From Croceitalea sp947503285 (GTDB lineage: Bacteria; Bacteroidota; Bacteroidia; Flavobacteriales; Flavobacteriaceae), in assembly GCF_036985505.1 (NCBI RefSeq), contig NZ_BTGQ01000001.1:124001-188000 (forward strand): a stretch of DNA of 64,000 nt. The letters are read 5' to 3'. The notes beneath the pieces are model-generated. The model was not told the origin of the DNA. It ran no database searches and saw only the letters and a list, made by a program, of their open reading frames with translations. Below, piece by piece: positions 15,636-23,574 of the stretch. The translations under genes were made by a program, and so were the position numbers. The stretch's first letter is position 1, and every line of letters begins with the position of its first letter.

Positions 15636-16325
15636 ATGTCAAAGATATTAAACGTTGACGGACTTGGAAAAACGTACACCAGCGGTTCAAGGGCATTGAC
15701 CGTTTTAGATGCTATTTCTTTTACTATCGAAGAAGGGGAGACTTTTGCCATTGTAGGCCCTTCAGGAAGTGGAAAAACCACCTTATTGGGTCTTTGTGCG
15801 GGGTTAGACCAACCAGATAGGGGCTATGTTGAGTTATGTGGCACGCGACTTTCTGGTTTAACCGAAGATGAACTGGCTCTTTTACGAAATCGCGAAGTAG
15901 GGTTTATTTTTCAAAACTTTCAATTATTGCCTACACTTACGGCATTGGAAAACGTTATCGTGCCTATTGAACTTCAGGGGGCCAAAAATCCGACGAAAGT
16001 AGGTATGGACTTATTGGCCAAGGTCGGCCTTGAAGAACGTTTTCACCATTATCCCTCACAGTTATCAGGTGGTGAACAACAACGTGTGGCCCTAGCAAGG
16101 GCTTTTTCGAGTAAACCCTCGATTTTGTTCGCTGACGAACCTACCGGTAATTTAGATGAAGGGACTGGGGAAAAAGTGGTCGAATTATTGTTCAATCTTA
16201 ATAAAGAAGCAGGCACGACTTTGGTCATCGTTACCCACGATTTAGAGCTTGCCCAGAAAACACAAAAGATACTACAACTAAAAGGCGGAAAAATAGTGGC
16301 GCATAAAATCACCGCAGAATCGTGA
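15636..16325 (+). CDS. ybbA: ABC transporter ATP-binding protein, YbbA-like
   Basis: ATPase of 229 residues with Walker A GPSGSGKTTLL, Q-loop FIFQNFQLLP, signature LSGGEQQRVALARAF, Walker B ILFADEPTGNLD and switch H in IVTHDLE. It belongs to the LolD/MacB/FtsE type that works with FtsX-fold permeases. Overlap of 4 nt with the permease gene shows they are co-translated. Position beside a tesA-like gene points to the YbbA system rather than LolD. Likely role: powering removal or hydrolysis of hydrophobic molecules from the inner membrane together with the esterase (inference from family). Confidence 0.93.
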   Translation: MSKILNVDGLGKTYTSGSRALTVLDAISFTIEEGETFAIVGPSGSGKTTLLGLCAGLDQPDRGYVELCGTRLSGLTEDELALLRNREVGFIFQNFQLLPTLTALENVIVPIELQGAKNPTKVGMDLLAKVGLEERFHHYPSQLSGGEQQRVALARAFSSKPSILFADEPTGNLDEGTGEKVVELLFNLNKEAGTTLVIVTHDLELAQKTQKILQLKGGKIVAHKITAES

Positions 16326-18868
16326 TGAAGATGGAAAGAGCCAGCTTTGATTGGTTGCTGAAAATGGCGTGGCGTGATAGTCGGGCCAGTGGCAAACGCC
16401 TATTGCTTTTTATGGCTTCTATAGTATTGGGTATTGCGGCCGTTGTCAGCATACAGTCGTTTAGCATTAATTTAAAAAGTAATATCGCATCACAGTCCAA
16501 GGCCTTAATGGGGGCGGATTATCGTATTGACAGTAATCAGGCACCCACCCCAAGGGTAACCGAGATTATTGATTCATTGGGCGGCGCAGACGCAAGTGCG
16601 GTTAGCTTTCCATCGATGGTAGTGTTTCCTAAAAGCGGTAATACCAAGTTAGCCGGTATTCGCGGAATTCAAGATAACTATCCCTTTTATGGGGAATTGG
16701 AAACAAAACCCGTTGAGGCGGCCTTAAACTATCAAAAGCAAGGAGGGGCCTTGGTCGATGCCACATTAATGTTGCAATTCGGGGTAAAGACCGGAGATTC
16801 CATCAAGGTTGGTAATGTGGTCTTGCCTATCTCAGGAACCTTGGTTTCCGCACCCGGCACGAATGGGGTAGGGGCGTCCATCGCTCCCCCGATATGGATT
16901 CCCTATGAAAAAATCGAGGAAACCGGACTTGTTCAAACCGGTAGTCGCATTGGATATGATTTTTACTTTGTGGCCGAACCAGACCAAGAATTGGAAGAAT
17001 TGGATAGATTGGTCGATCCCATGCTAGATGTTGAGAATGCGGATTTAGACACCCATATTTCGACGGGACAACGTTTAGGCCGTAGTTATGAAAATTTTGG
17101 TAAGTTCTTGAACCTCGTTGCCTTTATAGCTTTATTGTTGGGTTGCGTCGGTATTGCGAGTTCGGTACATATTTACATCAAGGAAAAACTAAGTGCCGTC
17201 GCCGTGCTTAAATGTATAGGTGCCACAAGAAAACAGACTTTTCTCATTTATTTGATCCAAATTTTCGGAATGGGTTTTTTAGGGGGATTGATAGGGGTCT
17301 TGACAGGGCTGATGCTCCAGCAATTATTTCCTTTGCTGTTGCAGGGCTATTTACCTTTTGATGTTGAAATCGATATAGCGCCCCAAGCCATTGGTGTCGG
17401 TTTGATCTTGGGCGTGCTTATGTCGGTCTTGTTCGCCCTTTCACCATTGTTGGGTACTTGGTTTGTATCACCCTTACAGGTATTACGCGCACAAGGGGAT
17501 AGTTCTAAGGGGTCTCTTATTTCTAGGGTCGCGGTACTCTTAGCGATATTGATTTTTGTTTATGGTTTTGCATTTTGGTTATTGAAAGATGGCTGGTATG
17601 CCTTATTTTTTGTTTTGGGCATCATGCTGGTTTTCATGATATTGGGGGGTATTGCAGTGCTCTTCATGCGATTGATTAAACGATATTTTCCAAAAACTTG
17701 GGATTTTTCGGTACGGCAAAGCCTTTTGAACCTTTTTAGGCCCAATAATCAAACAACCGTTTTGATCTTGGCCATAGGTGTCGGCACTTTTCTGATAAGC
17801 ACCTTGTATTTTACGAAGGATATCCTTTTGGCAAAGACCTCGATAACGGGTACCTCAAAAGCTCCGAATTTGATATTGATGGATGTACAAAGCGATGAAA
17901 AAGAGGCAGCAGCGAAGCGTATTACGGCTTCTGGATTGGAAGTATTGAATAACATCCCTATCATCACCATGAGAATGCATCAGATTAAGGATAGGCCGGT
18001 ACGCGAAATTATTTTAGATTCCACCAGCACCATCAATCGATGGATTTTACACCATGAGTTCAGGGTGACCTATCGCGATGAACTTATCGACTCAGAGACA
18101 TCGCAAAAAGGTTCTTGGCCATCACAGGCGAGTACCGATAACAGTGCGATTGCCATATCACTGGCCGAAAATGTTGCCAATGATGCCCAAGTTGATATTG
18201 GCGATAAACTGATATTCAATGTGCAAGGCGTTCTAATGGAGACCGTAGTGGCCAATATTAGAACGGTTGACTGGGCACGAATGCAAATCAATTTTTCAAT
18301 CCTGTTTCCGAAAGGGGTACTTGAAAATGCCCCCCAGTTTCATGTTTTGACCACCAATGTGCCCGACGCTGCCGCCTCGGCCAAACTACAACGAAAGTTG
18401 GTCAAAGAGTTTCCAACGGTCTCCGTCATTGACCTACGCCAAATATTGACGGTGGTGGAAGGAATTTTGAACAAAATTTCCTGGGTCATTAATTTTATGG
18501 CGTTTTTTAGTATACTAACCGGTATCATTGTATTGATAGGTTCTGTACGAACCAGTAAATACCAGAGGATAAAAGAAAATGTTTTACTGCGTACGTTGGG
18601 GGCAAAAAGCAAACAGTTATTAAAAATCGCGGCATTGGAATATCTGTACTTGGGACTAATAGGTAGTGGTATAGGTCTTGTTTTAGCATTTTGCAGTAGT
18701 TTTTTATTGGCCCAATTCATATTTGAGACTGCATTTATGCCTTCTTGGCAACCATTTGTGATCGTATTGCCCATGATAACCCTACTGGTATTGTCCATAG
18801 GTTTGTTCAACAGCAGAACGGTATTACGAAGTTCCCCTTTGGCGGTATTGCGAAACGAGGCGAATTGA
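16322..18868 (+). CDS. ybbP: ABC transporter permease with two FtsX domains, YbbP-like
   Basis: Inner-membrane permease of 848 residues. Order: membrane segment (27-48), periplasmic MacB-like domain (50-250), FtsX domain with three segments (about 262-395), central segments near 400-450 and 475-500, a second periplasmic domain (520-690), and a final FtsX domain (about 720-848) ending SRTVLRSSPLAVLRNEAN. The duplicated arrangement with about ten membrane segments is that of E. coli YbbP. It shares a 4-nt overlap with the ATPase gene and is followed by a strong bidirectional terminator. Confidence 0.92.
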   Translation: MMKMERASFDWLLKMAWRDSRASGKRLLLFMASIVLGIAAVVSIQSFSINLKSNIASQSKALMGADYRIDSNQAPTPRVTEIIDSLGGADASAVSFPSMVVFPKSGNTKLAGIRGIQDNYPFYGELETKPVEAALNYQKQGGALVDATLMLQFGVKTGDSIKVGNVVLPISGTLVSAPGTNGVGASIAPPIWIPYEKIEETGLVQTGSRIGYDFYFVAEPDQELEELDRLVDPMLDVENADLDTHISTGQRLGRSYENFGKFLNLVAFIALLLGCVGIASSVHIYIKEKLSAVAVLKCIGATRKQTFLIYLIQIFGMGFLGGLIGVLTGLMLQQLFPLLLQGYLPFDVEIDIAPQAIGVGLILGVLMSVLFALSPLLGTWFVSPLQVLRAQGDSSKGSLISRVAVLLAILIFVYGFAFWLLKDGWYALFFVLGIMLVFMILGGIAVLFMRLIKRYFPKTWDFSVRQSLLNLFRPNNQTTVLILAIGVGTFLISTLYFTKDILLAKTSITGTSKAPNLILMDVQSDEKEAAAKRITASGLEVLNNIPIITMRMHQIKDRPVREIILDSTSTINRWILHHEFRVTYRDELIDSETSQKGSWPSQASTDNSAIAISLAENVANDAQVDIGDKLIFNVQGVLMETVVANIRTVDWARMQINFSILFPKGVLENAPQFHVLTTNVPDAAASAKLQRKLVKEFPTVSVIDLRQILTVVEGILNKISWVINFMAFFSILTGIIVLIGSVRTSKYQRIKENVLLRTLGAKSKQLLKIAALEYLYLGLIGSGIGLVLAFCSSFLLAQFIFETAFMPSWQPFVIVLPMITLLVLSIGLFNSRTVLRSSPLAVLRNEAN

Positions 18869-18899
18869 TTTAAAGTGGATCCAATAGGGTTTACAACTA

Positions 18900-18925
18900 A
18901 AAAGCCACCTTCCCAGGTGGCTTTT
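18900..18925. terminator. Bidirectional terminator between ybbP and the sodC-like gene
   Basis: Perfect 11-bp stem AAAAGCCACCT (18900-18910) / AGGTGGCTTTT (18915-18925) with a TCCC loop. The A/T ends give a U-tract in either direction. It sits between two convergent genes. Confidence 0.88.
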
Positions 18926-18947
18926 ACAGTCAAAATTCATTTTTAAG

Positions 18948-19538
18948 TCACTGTATGATTCCCGTGCACGCCACACGTGCTCCGGCTGCACCACTTGGTT
19001 GTGAGGTATAGTCATCAACACCTTGATGTACGATAATGGCCTTACCAACAATGTTCTTGGTCTCATCGCCACAACCGATACACCACTCATCAGTTGAAAA
19101 GGATTTTGTGGCATTACCTTCGGCATCAGCAGTAAAGTTGCCAATATCCCCTTTATGATAACCTCCCTCAGCTCCCCATTGCGCATGGGGCTGAAAGGTT
19201 GGGTTCCAATGCCCACCTGTTGATTTGCCATCTGCTGATGAGCAATCTGCCTTCTCGTGGATGTGTATGGCATGTTCACCTGGGGTAAGACCAGATAAAG
19301 AGGCATTCATTACCACACTTCCATTTTCTTCGGTAAAGGTAACTTCACCACTTACATTGCTATCACTTTTTGGTTCCAGCTGAAATTTTATGGAAGTCAC
19401 CTCGGCTATTTCTTCCTTTACCACCTCTACAGCTTCTTCAAGTCCTTCAGAGGCCGCATCAGCCTCTTTTTTTGCTTGTTTACAACTAAACGCCATAGTT
19501 ATAAGGGTTGCGAGGGCCAGTAATTGTATTTTTTTCAT
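18948..19538 (-). CDS. sodC: Cu-Zn superoxide dismutase, lipoprotein
   Basis: Enzyme of 196 residues that dismutates superoxide in the cell envelope. Lipobox MAFSC (Cys about 19) is followed by a 30-residue acidic linker. The SOD domain has the copper ligands in HAIHIHEKADC, the bridging and zinc ligands in GGHWNP..HAQWGAEGGYHKGDIGN, and the last copper His in IVGKAIIVHQGVDDY. The disulfide cysteines are in KADCS and RVACTG. One extra CIGC pair occurs in the insertion DEWCIGCGDE, where active-site loop residues normally lie; it could bind metal or form a disulfide. Monocistronic. Confidence 0.93.
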   Translation of the reverse strand: MKKIQLLALATLITMAFSCKQAKKEADAASEGLEEAVEVVKEEIAEVTSIKFQLEPKSDSNVSGEVTFTEENGSVVMNASLSGLTPGEHAIHIHEKADCSSADGKSTGGHWNPTFQPHAQWGAEGGYHKGDIGNFTADAEGNATKSFSTDEWCIGCGDETKNIVGKAIIVHQGVDDYTSQPSGAAGARVACTGIIQ

Positions 19539-19625
19539 TTTTAGTGTTTTAAGTTTTTACTAAATTAAAGAATAATTCATGGCATTTCAACTTCATTTGG
19601 AAAATGCGTTGTTCTTTTGAGGTAT

Positions 19626-20099
19626 TCATCGAAACAATTCCCTCGGGTCACGAATTCCTTTTTTTAGATTTTCGCACAACAATAGGGTCTTATCAATTTT
19701 GGTCTGGGTGTTTTTATATCGTGTAATGGCATAGATCAACCCCCTCTTTTTACCATCGGTGAGGGTTTCAAAAATTTGGTATGCCTCAATATCGGTAAGC
19801 ATTACGGCCTCAAATTCTTCTGGAACTTCCACGCCATATTTAGAGGTGTCCTCAAAAAACTGAAGTTCAAACAAGTCGTTGGGGAATATACCCAACTCTT
19901 TTTGATAGCGTTTTCCGAACATCATGTAGTGATTGCCATTCCGTTTTTGTATGGCACCGTAAAATTCAAGCCGTTTACCCTCAAAAGTGGCAATGGCCCT
20001 TACCCTTCTTTGATTCTGGGCCAAAAATGGTGCGATGATCTCATCGGGTAAGGACAGCATATGGTTTAGGGTAATTTTAAAGACAGGGCTTTTAAGCAT
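19626..20099 (-). CDS. DUF1905/YdeI-type protein
   Basis: Protein of 157 residues with a DUF1905-like N-terminal part (GKRLEFYGAIQKRNGNHYMMFGKRYQKELGIFPNDLFELQFFEDTS, forming a small barrel) and a C-terminal helical part (AYQIFETLTDGKKRGLIYAITRYKNTQTKIDKTLLLCENLKKG) resembling the YdeI/OmpD-associated family. Family members have been linked to peptide or bacteriocin tolerance, but the activity is unknown. It stands alone. A second, different YdeI-type gene occurs at 39506. Confidence 0.75.
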   Translation of the reverse strand: MLKSPVFKITLNHMLSLPDEIIAPFLAQNQRRVRAIATFEGKRLEFYGAIQKRNGNHYMMFGKRYQKELGIFPNDLFELQFFEDTSKYGVEVPEEFEAVMLTDIEAYQIFETLTDGKKRGLIYAITRYKNTQTKIDKTLLLCENLKKGIRDPRELFR

Positions 20100-20252
20100 C
20101 TTAAGTTTGGTTTAAAACAAAATTAGCGGAAATTCTAAACCAAACATCCCGTTTTCTTGAACGTATACGCCTAAGGGAAATATCGGTTCTTATGGGCAAT
20201 GATGTATGCGTAGCTCGAAATGTTTTAAACGTAACCTGACACGGTTTTTAGC

Positions 20253-20648
20253 CTAAAGGGTTTCGATGATTTGAATATTATTTCCACAGGTGTCATTAAA
20301 AACGGCAAATTTTACCGTTCCCATTTTAGTTGGTTGCACACTGAATTCAACGTCAAGCCCTACCAGTCTTTCATATTCGGCGTCAACATTATCAACATCA
20401 AATTGGGTCCACGGAATTCCCGCTTCCATCAATGCGTCTTGAAAGACCTTGCAAGGCTCAAAGTGGTTTGGTGCTGGTTCCAACAACAATTCCGGCCCAT
20501 CTTGCCACTCTGCTGAAACTAGGGTCACCCAACGGTGGCCGCCTTCCAATGGCGCATCCTTCTTTATGATAAAGCCTAATTTTTTGGTATAAAATTGTAC
20601 GGCTTTCTCTTGGTCCCTAACGGGAATGCTTATCAGTGTTACTTTCAT
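20253..20648 (-). CDS. VOC-family protein (glyoxalase-like)
   Basis: Protein of 131 residues with a VOC fold: VTLISIPVRDQEKAVQFYTKKLGFIIKKDAPLEGGHRWVTLVS, then GPELLLEPAPNHFEP and VKFAVFNDTCGNNIQIIETL. The pattern resembles the many small glyoxalase/bleomycin-resistance-like proteins without a defined substrate. It lies 31 nt downstream of the AraC-type regulator gene on the same strand, so it is the likely target or partner of that regulator. Confidence 0.87.
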   Translation of the reverse strand: MKVTLISIPVRDQEKAVQFYTKKLGFIIKKDAPLEGGHRWVTLVSAEWQDGPELLLEPAPNHFEPCKVFQDALMEAGIPWTQFDVDNVDAEYERLVGLDVEFSVQPTKMGTVKFAVFNDTCGNNIQIIETL

Positions 20649-20679
20649 CTTTGGTTAATTTTGTTCATTTTGCCAAAGT

Positions 20680-21084
20680 TCAGTACTCTGAATTTAATTT
20701 ATTTATCGAAACTTGCTCTTTTTGAAATTCGCTCGGAGATTTGCCAGTTTTGGTCTTGAATAATTTGCTGAACGAACCTAGACTTTCGAACCCAACGGCG
20801 AAACAGGTCTCAGTGACCTTAAGTCCATTTTTTAAATATTCCTTTGACTTCTGAATTCGTTTGTCAATGATATACTGTTTTGGTGTGAGCCCATAATATC
20901 GTTTGAAAAGGCGTTGCAAATGGTATTTTGAAGTAAATCTCACATCTGATAAAAGGTTTAAATTGAGGTCTTTGTCAAAATTTTCATCAATGAAATTACG
21001 TGTGGCTATTACAGTTTTCAGCTGTTTGTCATTGGAATAACAGCTATTTTTGATGTGGTTTATCTTTTCTTCGTAAAGGGTCAT
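20680..21084 (-). CDS. AraC-family transcriptional regulator (short)
   Basis: DNA-binding protein of 134 residues from the ATG at 21084, which begins the conserved MTLYEEKINHIKNS. An upstream extension to 21168 is possible but adds unconserved sequence. It is essentially a bare AraC DNA-binding domain: first HTH DLNLNLLSDVRFTSKYHLQRLFKRYYGLTPKQYI, second HTH VTETCFAVGFESLGSFSKLFKTKTGKSPSEFQKE. No separate sensor domain is visible. It is followed 31 nt later by a VOC gene. Confidence 0.88.
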   Translation of the reverse strand: MTLYEEKINHIKNSCYSNDKQLKTVIATRNFIDENFDKDLNLNLLSDVRFTSKYHLQRLFKRYYGLTPKQYIIDKRIQKSKEYLKNGLKVTETCFAVGFESLGSFSKLFKTKTGKSPSEFQKEQVSINKLNSEY

Positions 21085-21383
21085 CCTTGTTAATTTCAAG
21101 TGATGGTCATGTTGTGGTGACATGGTTTCCATAAATTTAAAAAAACTATGCTTACCGCTATACGCCAAAGATCATCAAAAGGGTTTTAATGAAGAAGAAC
21201 GCTCACCTTGAACCCGGTTTGAGCATTTCGAACCACTGTTGACACCTAATCCTTCGAAGAACCAAATTCATCCGCACTATCGTTAAAATGTATGAAAAAT
21301 ACGATTATCGGTAATTCTACGTTAGAAATACATCTAAATTCCCCCAATTGGATAAAACCATTTAACCACAAACACAAACCATT
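21085..21383. other. Divergent intergenic region upstream of the AraC-type regulator and a small ORF
   Basis: About 300 bp without a supported gene. It must hold the promoters of the regulator (minus strand) and of the 69-residue ORF (plus strand). I see no clear -33/-7 pair, inverted repeat or RNA structure in it. Confidence 0.4.
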
Positions 21384-21593
21384 ATGTTGGTTCAACAACC
21401 ATCAAAGTATCTGGATTTTTTTAACTATTGCAAACAGCGTAGGTTATTCTGTAAAAGTTACCACAAACTAAAGGCAATGAAGGCCCTGGGGGAAATAGGT
21501 CAAACAGACTATGTAAAGGCGCTTAGAAACCTGCAACATGGTGTCATAGAGCTTGAAATACGCTATTTTGATATTTTGCACATGCGCATTTAA
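21384..21593 (+). CDS. Small hypothetical protein (69 aa)
   Basis: Possible small protein, basic (many Lys/Arg/His), with two cysteines (YCKQRRLFCKSYHKLKAMKAL) and a helical C-terminal part (DYVKALRNLQHGVIELEIRYFDILHMRI). Its stop codon shares the palindrome TTAA with the stop of the convergent hydrolase-OsmC gene (21590-21593), a compact arrangement that favours a real gene. I recognise no family. It could also be non-coding leader DNA. Confidence 0.5.
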   Translation: MLVQQPSKYLDFFNYCKQRRLFCKSYHKLKAMKALGEIGQTDYVKALRNLQHGVIELEIRYFDILHMRI

Positions 21594-22810
21594 TCGACCA
21601 TGCTGGTGATGACCTGCGTTTCATCGTGCAATGTTCTATGTACTGGACATCTATCCGCAATTTCAAGAAGTCGTGCTTTTTGTGTTGCATTTAAATCACC
21701 GCTAAACTTTATTTCACGATGGAACGTATCGATTTTCGCATTGTCATCCTCGCAGTTTTGGCAGTCTTCAGCATGCGTTTTACTGTATGACGTATGTACT
21801 TCAACATTATCAACTGGCCAATCTTTGCGCTTGGCATACATTTGAATGGTCATAACCGTGCAGGCCGAAAGACCGGCAGAAATCAGTTCATAGGGTGATG
21901 GCCCAAAATCATTGCCTCCAAAACTTTCTGGCTCATCGGCAATAATGTAGTGGTTGCCCACTTTCATTTGTGTTGTAAAACCATCTTGGGCATCTAAACT
22001 TGCAGCGACCTGATGTTTGGTACGTAGGCCTTCTTCAACCTTTTTTTTAATCGGTAGGTACCGTTTTGCCCATCCTGAGATTACCTCACCCACGTAAGTG
22101 GAGTCTTTGCGGTCAAAAAGTAAATGGTCTGCACCATCCAATGATACGAAACTTTTTGGGTGGTGTGCGGCCATATAAATTTCTTCGGCGTTTTTAATGC
22201 CTACCATATCATCTTGGGGCGAGTGCATGATCAGTAACGGTTTGCGTAGGGCTTTTGCGGTATCAGGAAGCGATTTGGTCTCTAGATCATCGACAAATTG
22301 CTTTTTGATCTTAAAATCACGACCGCTTAAATTGACAACCGCTTCACCATTTGCCTTGATTTCTTCCAATCCGCTCTTGAATAAATGTTGAACATGTTTG
22401 GGGTTTGAGGGCGCCCCTACGGTGGCAACGGCTTTTACGGACTCAATTTCACCCGCGGCGAAAATAACCGCGGCCCCACCCAATGAATGCCCGATCAATA
22501 GTGAGGGGGCTTGATAGTCTTCTTTCAAGTAGTCTGCGGCGGCGATCAAATCATTGACATTACCTGAAAAATTGGTATCCGCAAAATCACCATCACTTTC
22601 CCCCAAACCCGTAAAATCAAAGCGTAAAACGGCGAATCCATTCGAGGTCAATGCCTTGCTGATATTTTTAACGGCCGATAGGTTTTTGGTACACGTAAAA
22701 CAATGTGCGAACAAAGCAAAATTATGCGGATGCCTGTCTGCCGGAAATTCAAGGCGGCCGACAAGGGTTTGTCCTTCTTTGTTCTCGAATTTTATTTTTT
22801 GGAGGTTCAT
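21590..22810 (-). CDS. Bifunctional alpha/beta hydrolase and OsmC-family protein
   Basis: Fusion of 406 residues. N-terminal serine hydrolase (1-250): nucleophile elbow LLIGHSLGGAAV, acid in MHSPQDDMVG, His in DGADHLLF. C-terminal OsmC/Ohr-like domain (about 260-406) with its two redox cysteines in LSACTVMTIQMY and DRCPVHRTL. OsmC-type proteins reduce organic hydroperoxides; the hydrolase may release the peroxidised acyl group or thioester it acts on (inference). This fusion is a known arrangement. Its start overlaps the DUF2490 gene's stop by 4 nt. Confidence 0.93.
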   Translation of the reverse strand: MNLQKIKFENKEGQTLVGRLEFPADRHPHNFALFAHCFTCTKNLSAVKNISKALTSNGFAVLRFDFTGLGESDGDFADTNFSGNVNDLIAAADYLKEDYQAPSLLIGHSLGGAAVIFAAGEIESVKAVATVGAPSNPKHVQHLFKSGLEEIKANGEAVVNLSGRDFKIKKQFVDDLETKSLPDTAKALRKPLLIMHSPQDDMVGIKNAEEIYMAAHHPKSFVSLDGADHLLFDRKDSTYVGEVISGWAKRYLPIKKKVEEGLRTKHQVAASLDAQDGFTTQMKVGNHYIIADEPESFGGNDFGPSPYELISAGLSACTVMTIQMYAKRKDWPVDNVEVHTSYSKTHAEDCQNCEDDNAKIDTFHREIKFSGDLNATQKARLLEIADRCPVHRTLHDETQVITSMVD

Positions 22811-23520
22811 GGTTTCTTTTTTGATTTTTTTCTTAGGTCGGGATTAAAAAAGAAACCTATCTGCCAGCGATTAAAAACAGCATTTGAAAACTGATTGCGC
22901 AAATACCCCAGTTGTAGACTACTGTTGTCGGTAATATGCACCCCGAAGGCCCCATATAGTCTATTTTGACCAAAAAGGTCATCTTGCAGGTTGATGAAAA
23001 GCTCATCATAAAAATTCAAGAAAAACGTATTTGTCAAGGGCAATGTCATTTGAATGCGATAACGGGCGCGATGTTGGGTCTCATTGGTGTTAAGGTTCAC
23101 ATTCTCAATAAAACGTTGTTCCAGTCGATAGCGATGCTCAAATAAAAATTCCCAGACTTTATTCTTCAAAATGAACTGTTCGAACAAACGATGTTCGAGT
23201 ATGCTATTATCATCCGTAATAATATCACCAAAGATGATGTCAAAATCCTCAAATGAGGGATCGGTGTCGATGTAAGCATATCCTCCGGTCGCGATGGCAT
23301 TTTCATTGATATGATAATTCAATCCGGTCCGTAATAACAATTGATTGAAATTACTTGAGGTCTCGTAATATCGAAACTGTGCCTCGGTATGAATACTCCA
23401 GCGTTCTGAGATACGGTTGGTTCCGAAATACATATACCAAATACCGGTATCGGTTTCACCTGGTTGTTGGGCATACGTTGCGATGGTAGCCAATAAACAT
23501 AGAAGAAGATTTTTTTTCAT
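22807..23520 (-). CDS. DUF2490 outer-membrane-type protein
   Basis: Exported protein of 237 residues from the ATG at 23520, which begins the signal peptide MKKNLLLCLLATIATYAQQ. The mature part is beta-rich with alternating aromatics (GIWYMYFGTNRISERWSIHTEAQFRYYE, LFEQFILKNKVWEFLFEHRYRLEQRF, NTFFLNFYDELFINL) and fits DUF2490, a family thought to form an outer-membrane barrel. It ends in a lysine-rich tail. The overlap with the hydrolase-OsmC gene makes them one operon. Function unknown. Confidence 0.85.
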   Translation of the reverse strand: MKKNLLLCLLATIATYAQQPGETDTGIWYMYFGTNRISERWSIHTEAQFRYYETSSNFNQLLLRTGLNYHINENAIATGGYAYIDTDPSFEDFDIIFGDIITDDNSILEHRLFEQFILKNKVWEFLFEHRYRLEQRFIENVNLNTNETQHRARYRIQMTLPLTNTFFLNFYDELFINLQDDLFGQNRLYGAFGVHITDNSSLQLGYLRNQFSNAVFNRWQIGFFFNPDLRKKSKKKP

Positions 23521-23574
23521 AGACTGCATTGCATAAATATCCTACTGTAAAGCATATTTTTCTTGTTGTACACT

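Noticed and set aside
18340..18933. Minus-strand frame opposite the 3' end of ybbP
   Set aside because: Entirely antisense to the FtsX domain and crosses the terminator; sequence is low in recognisable structure.
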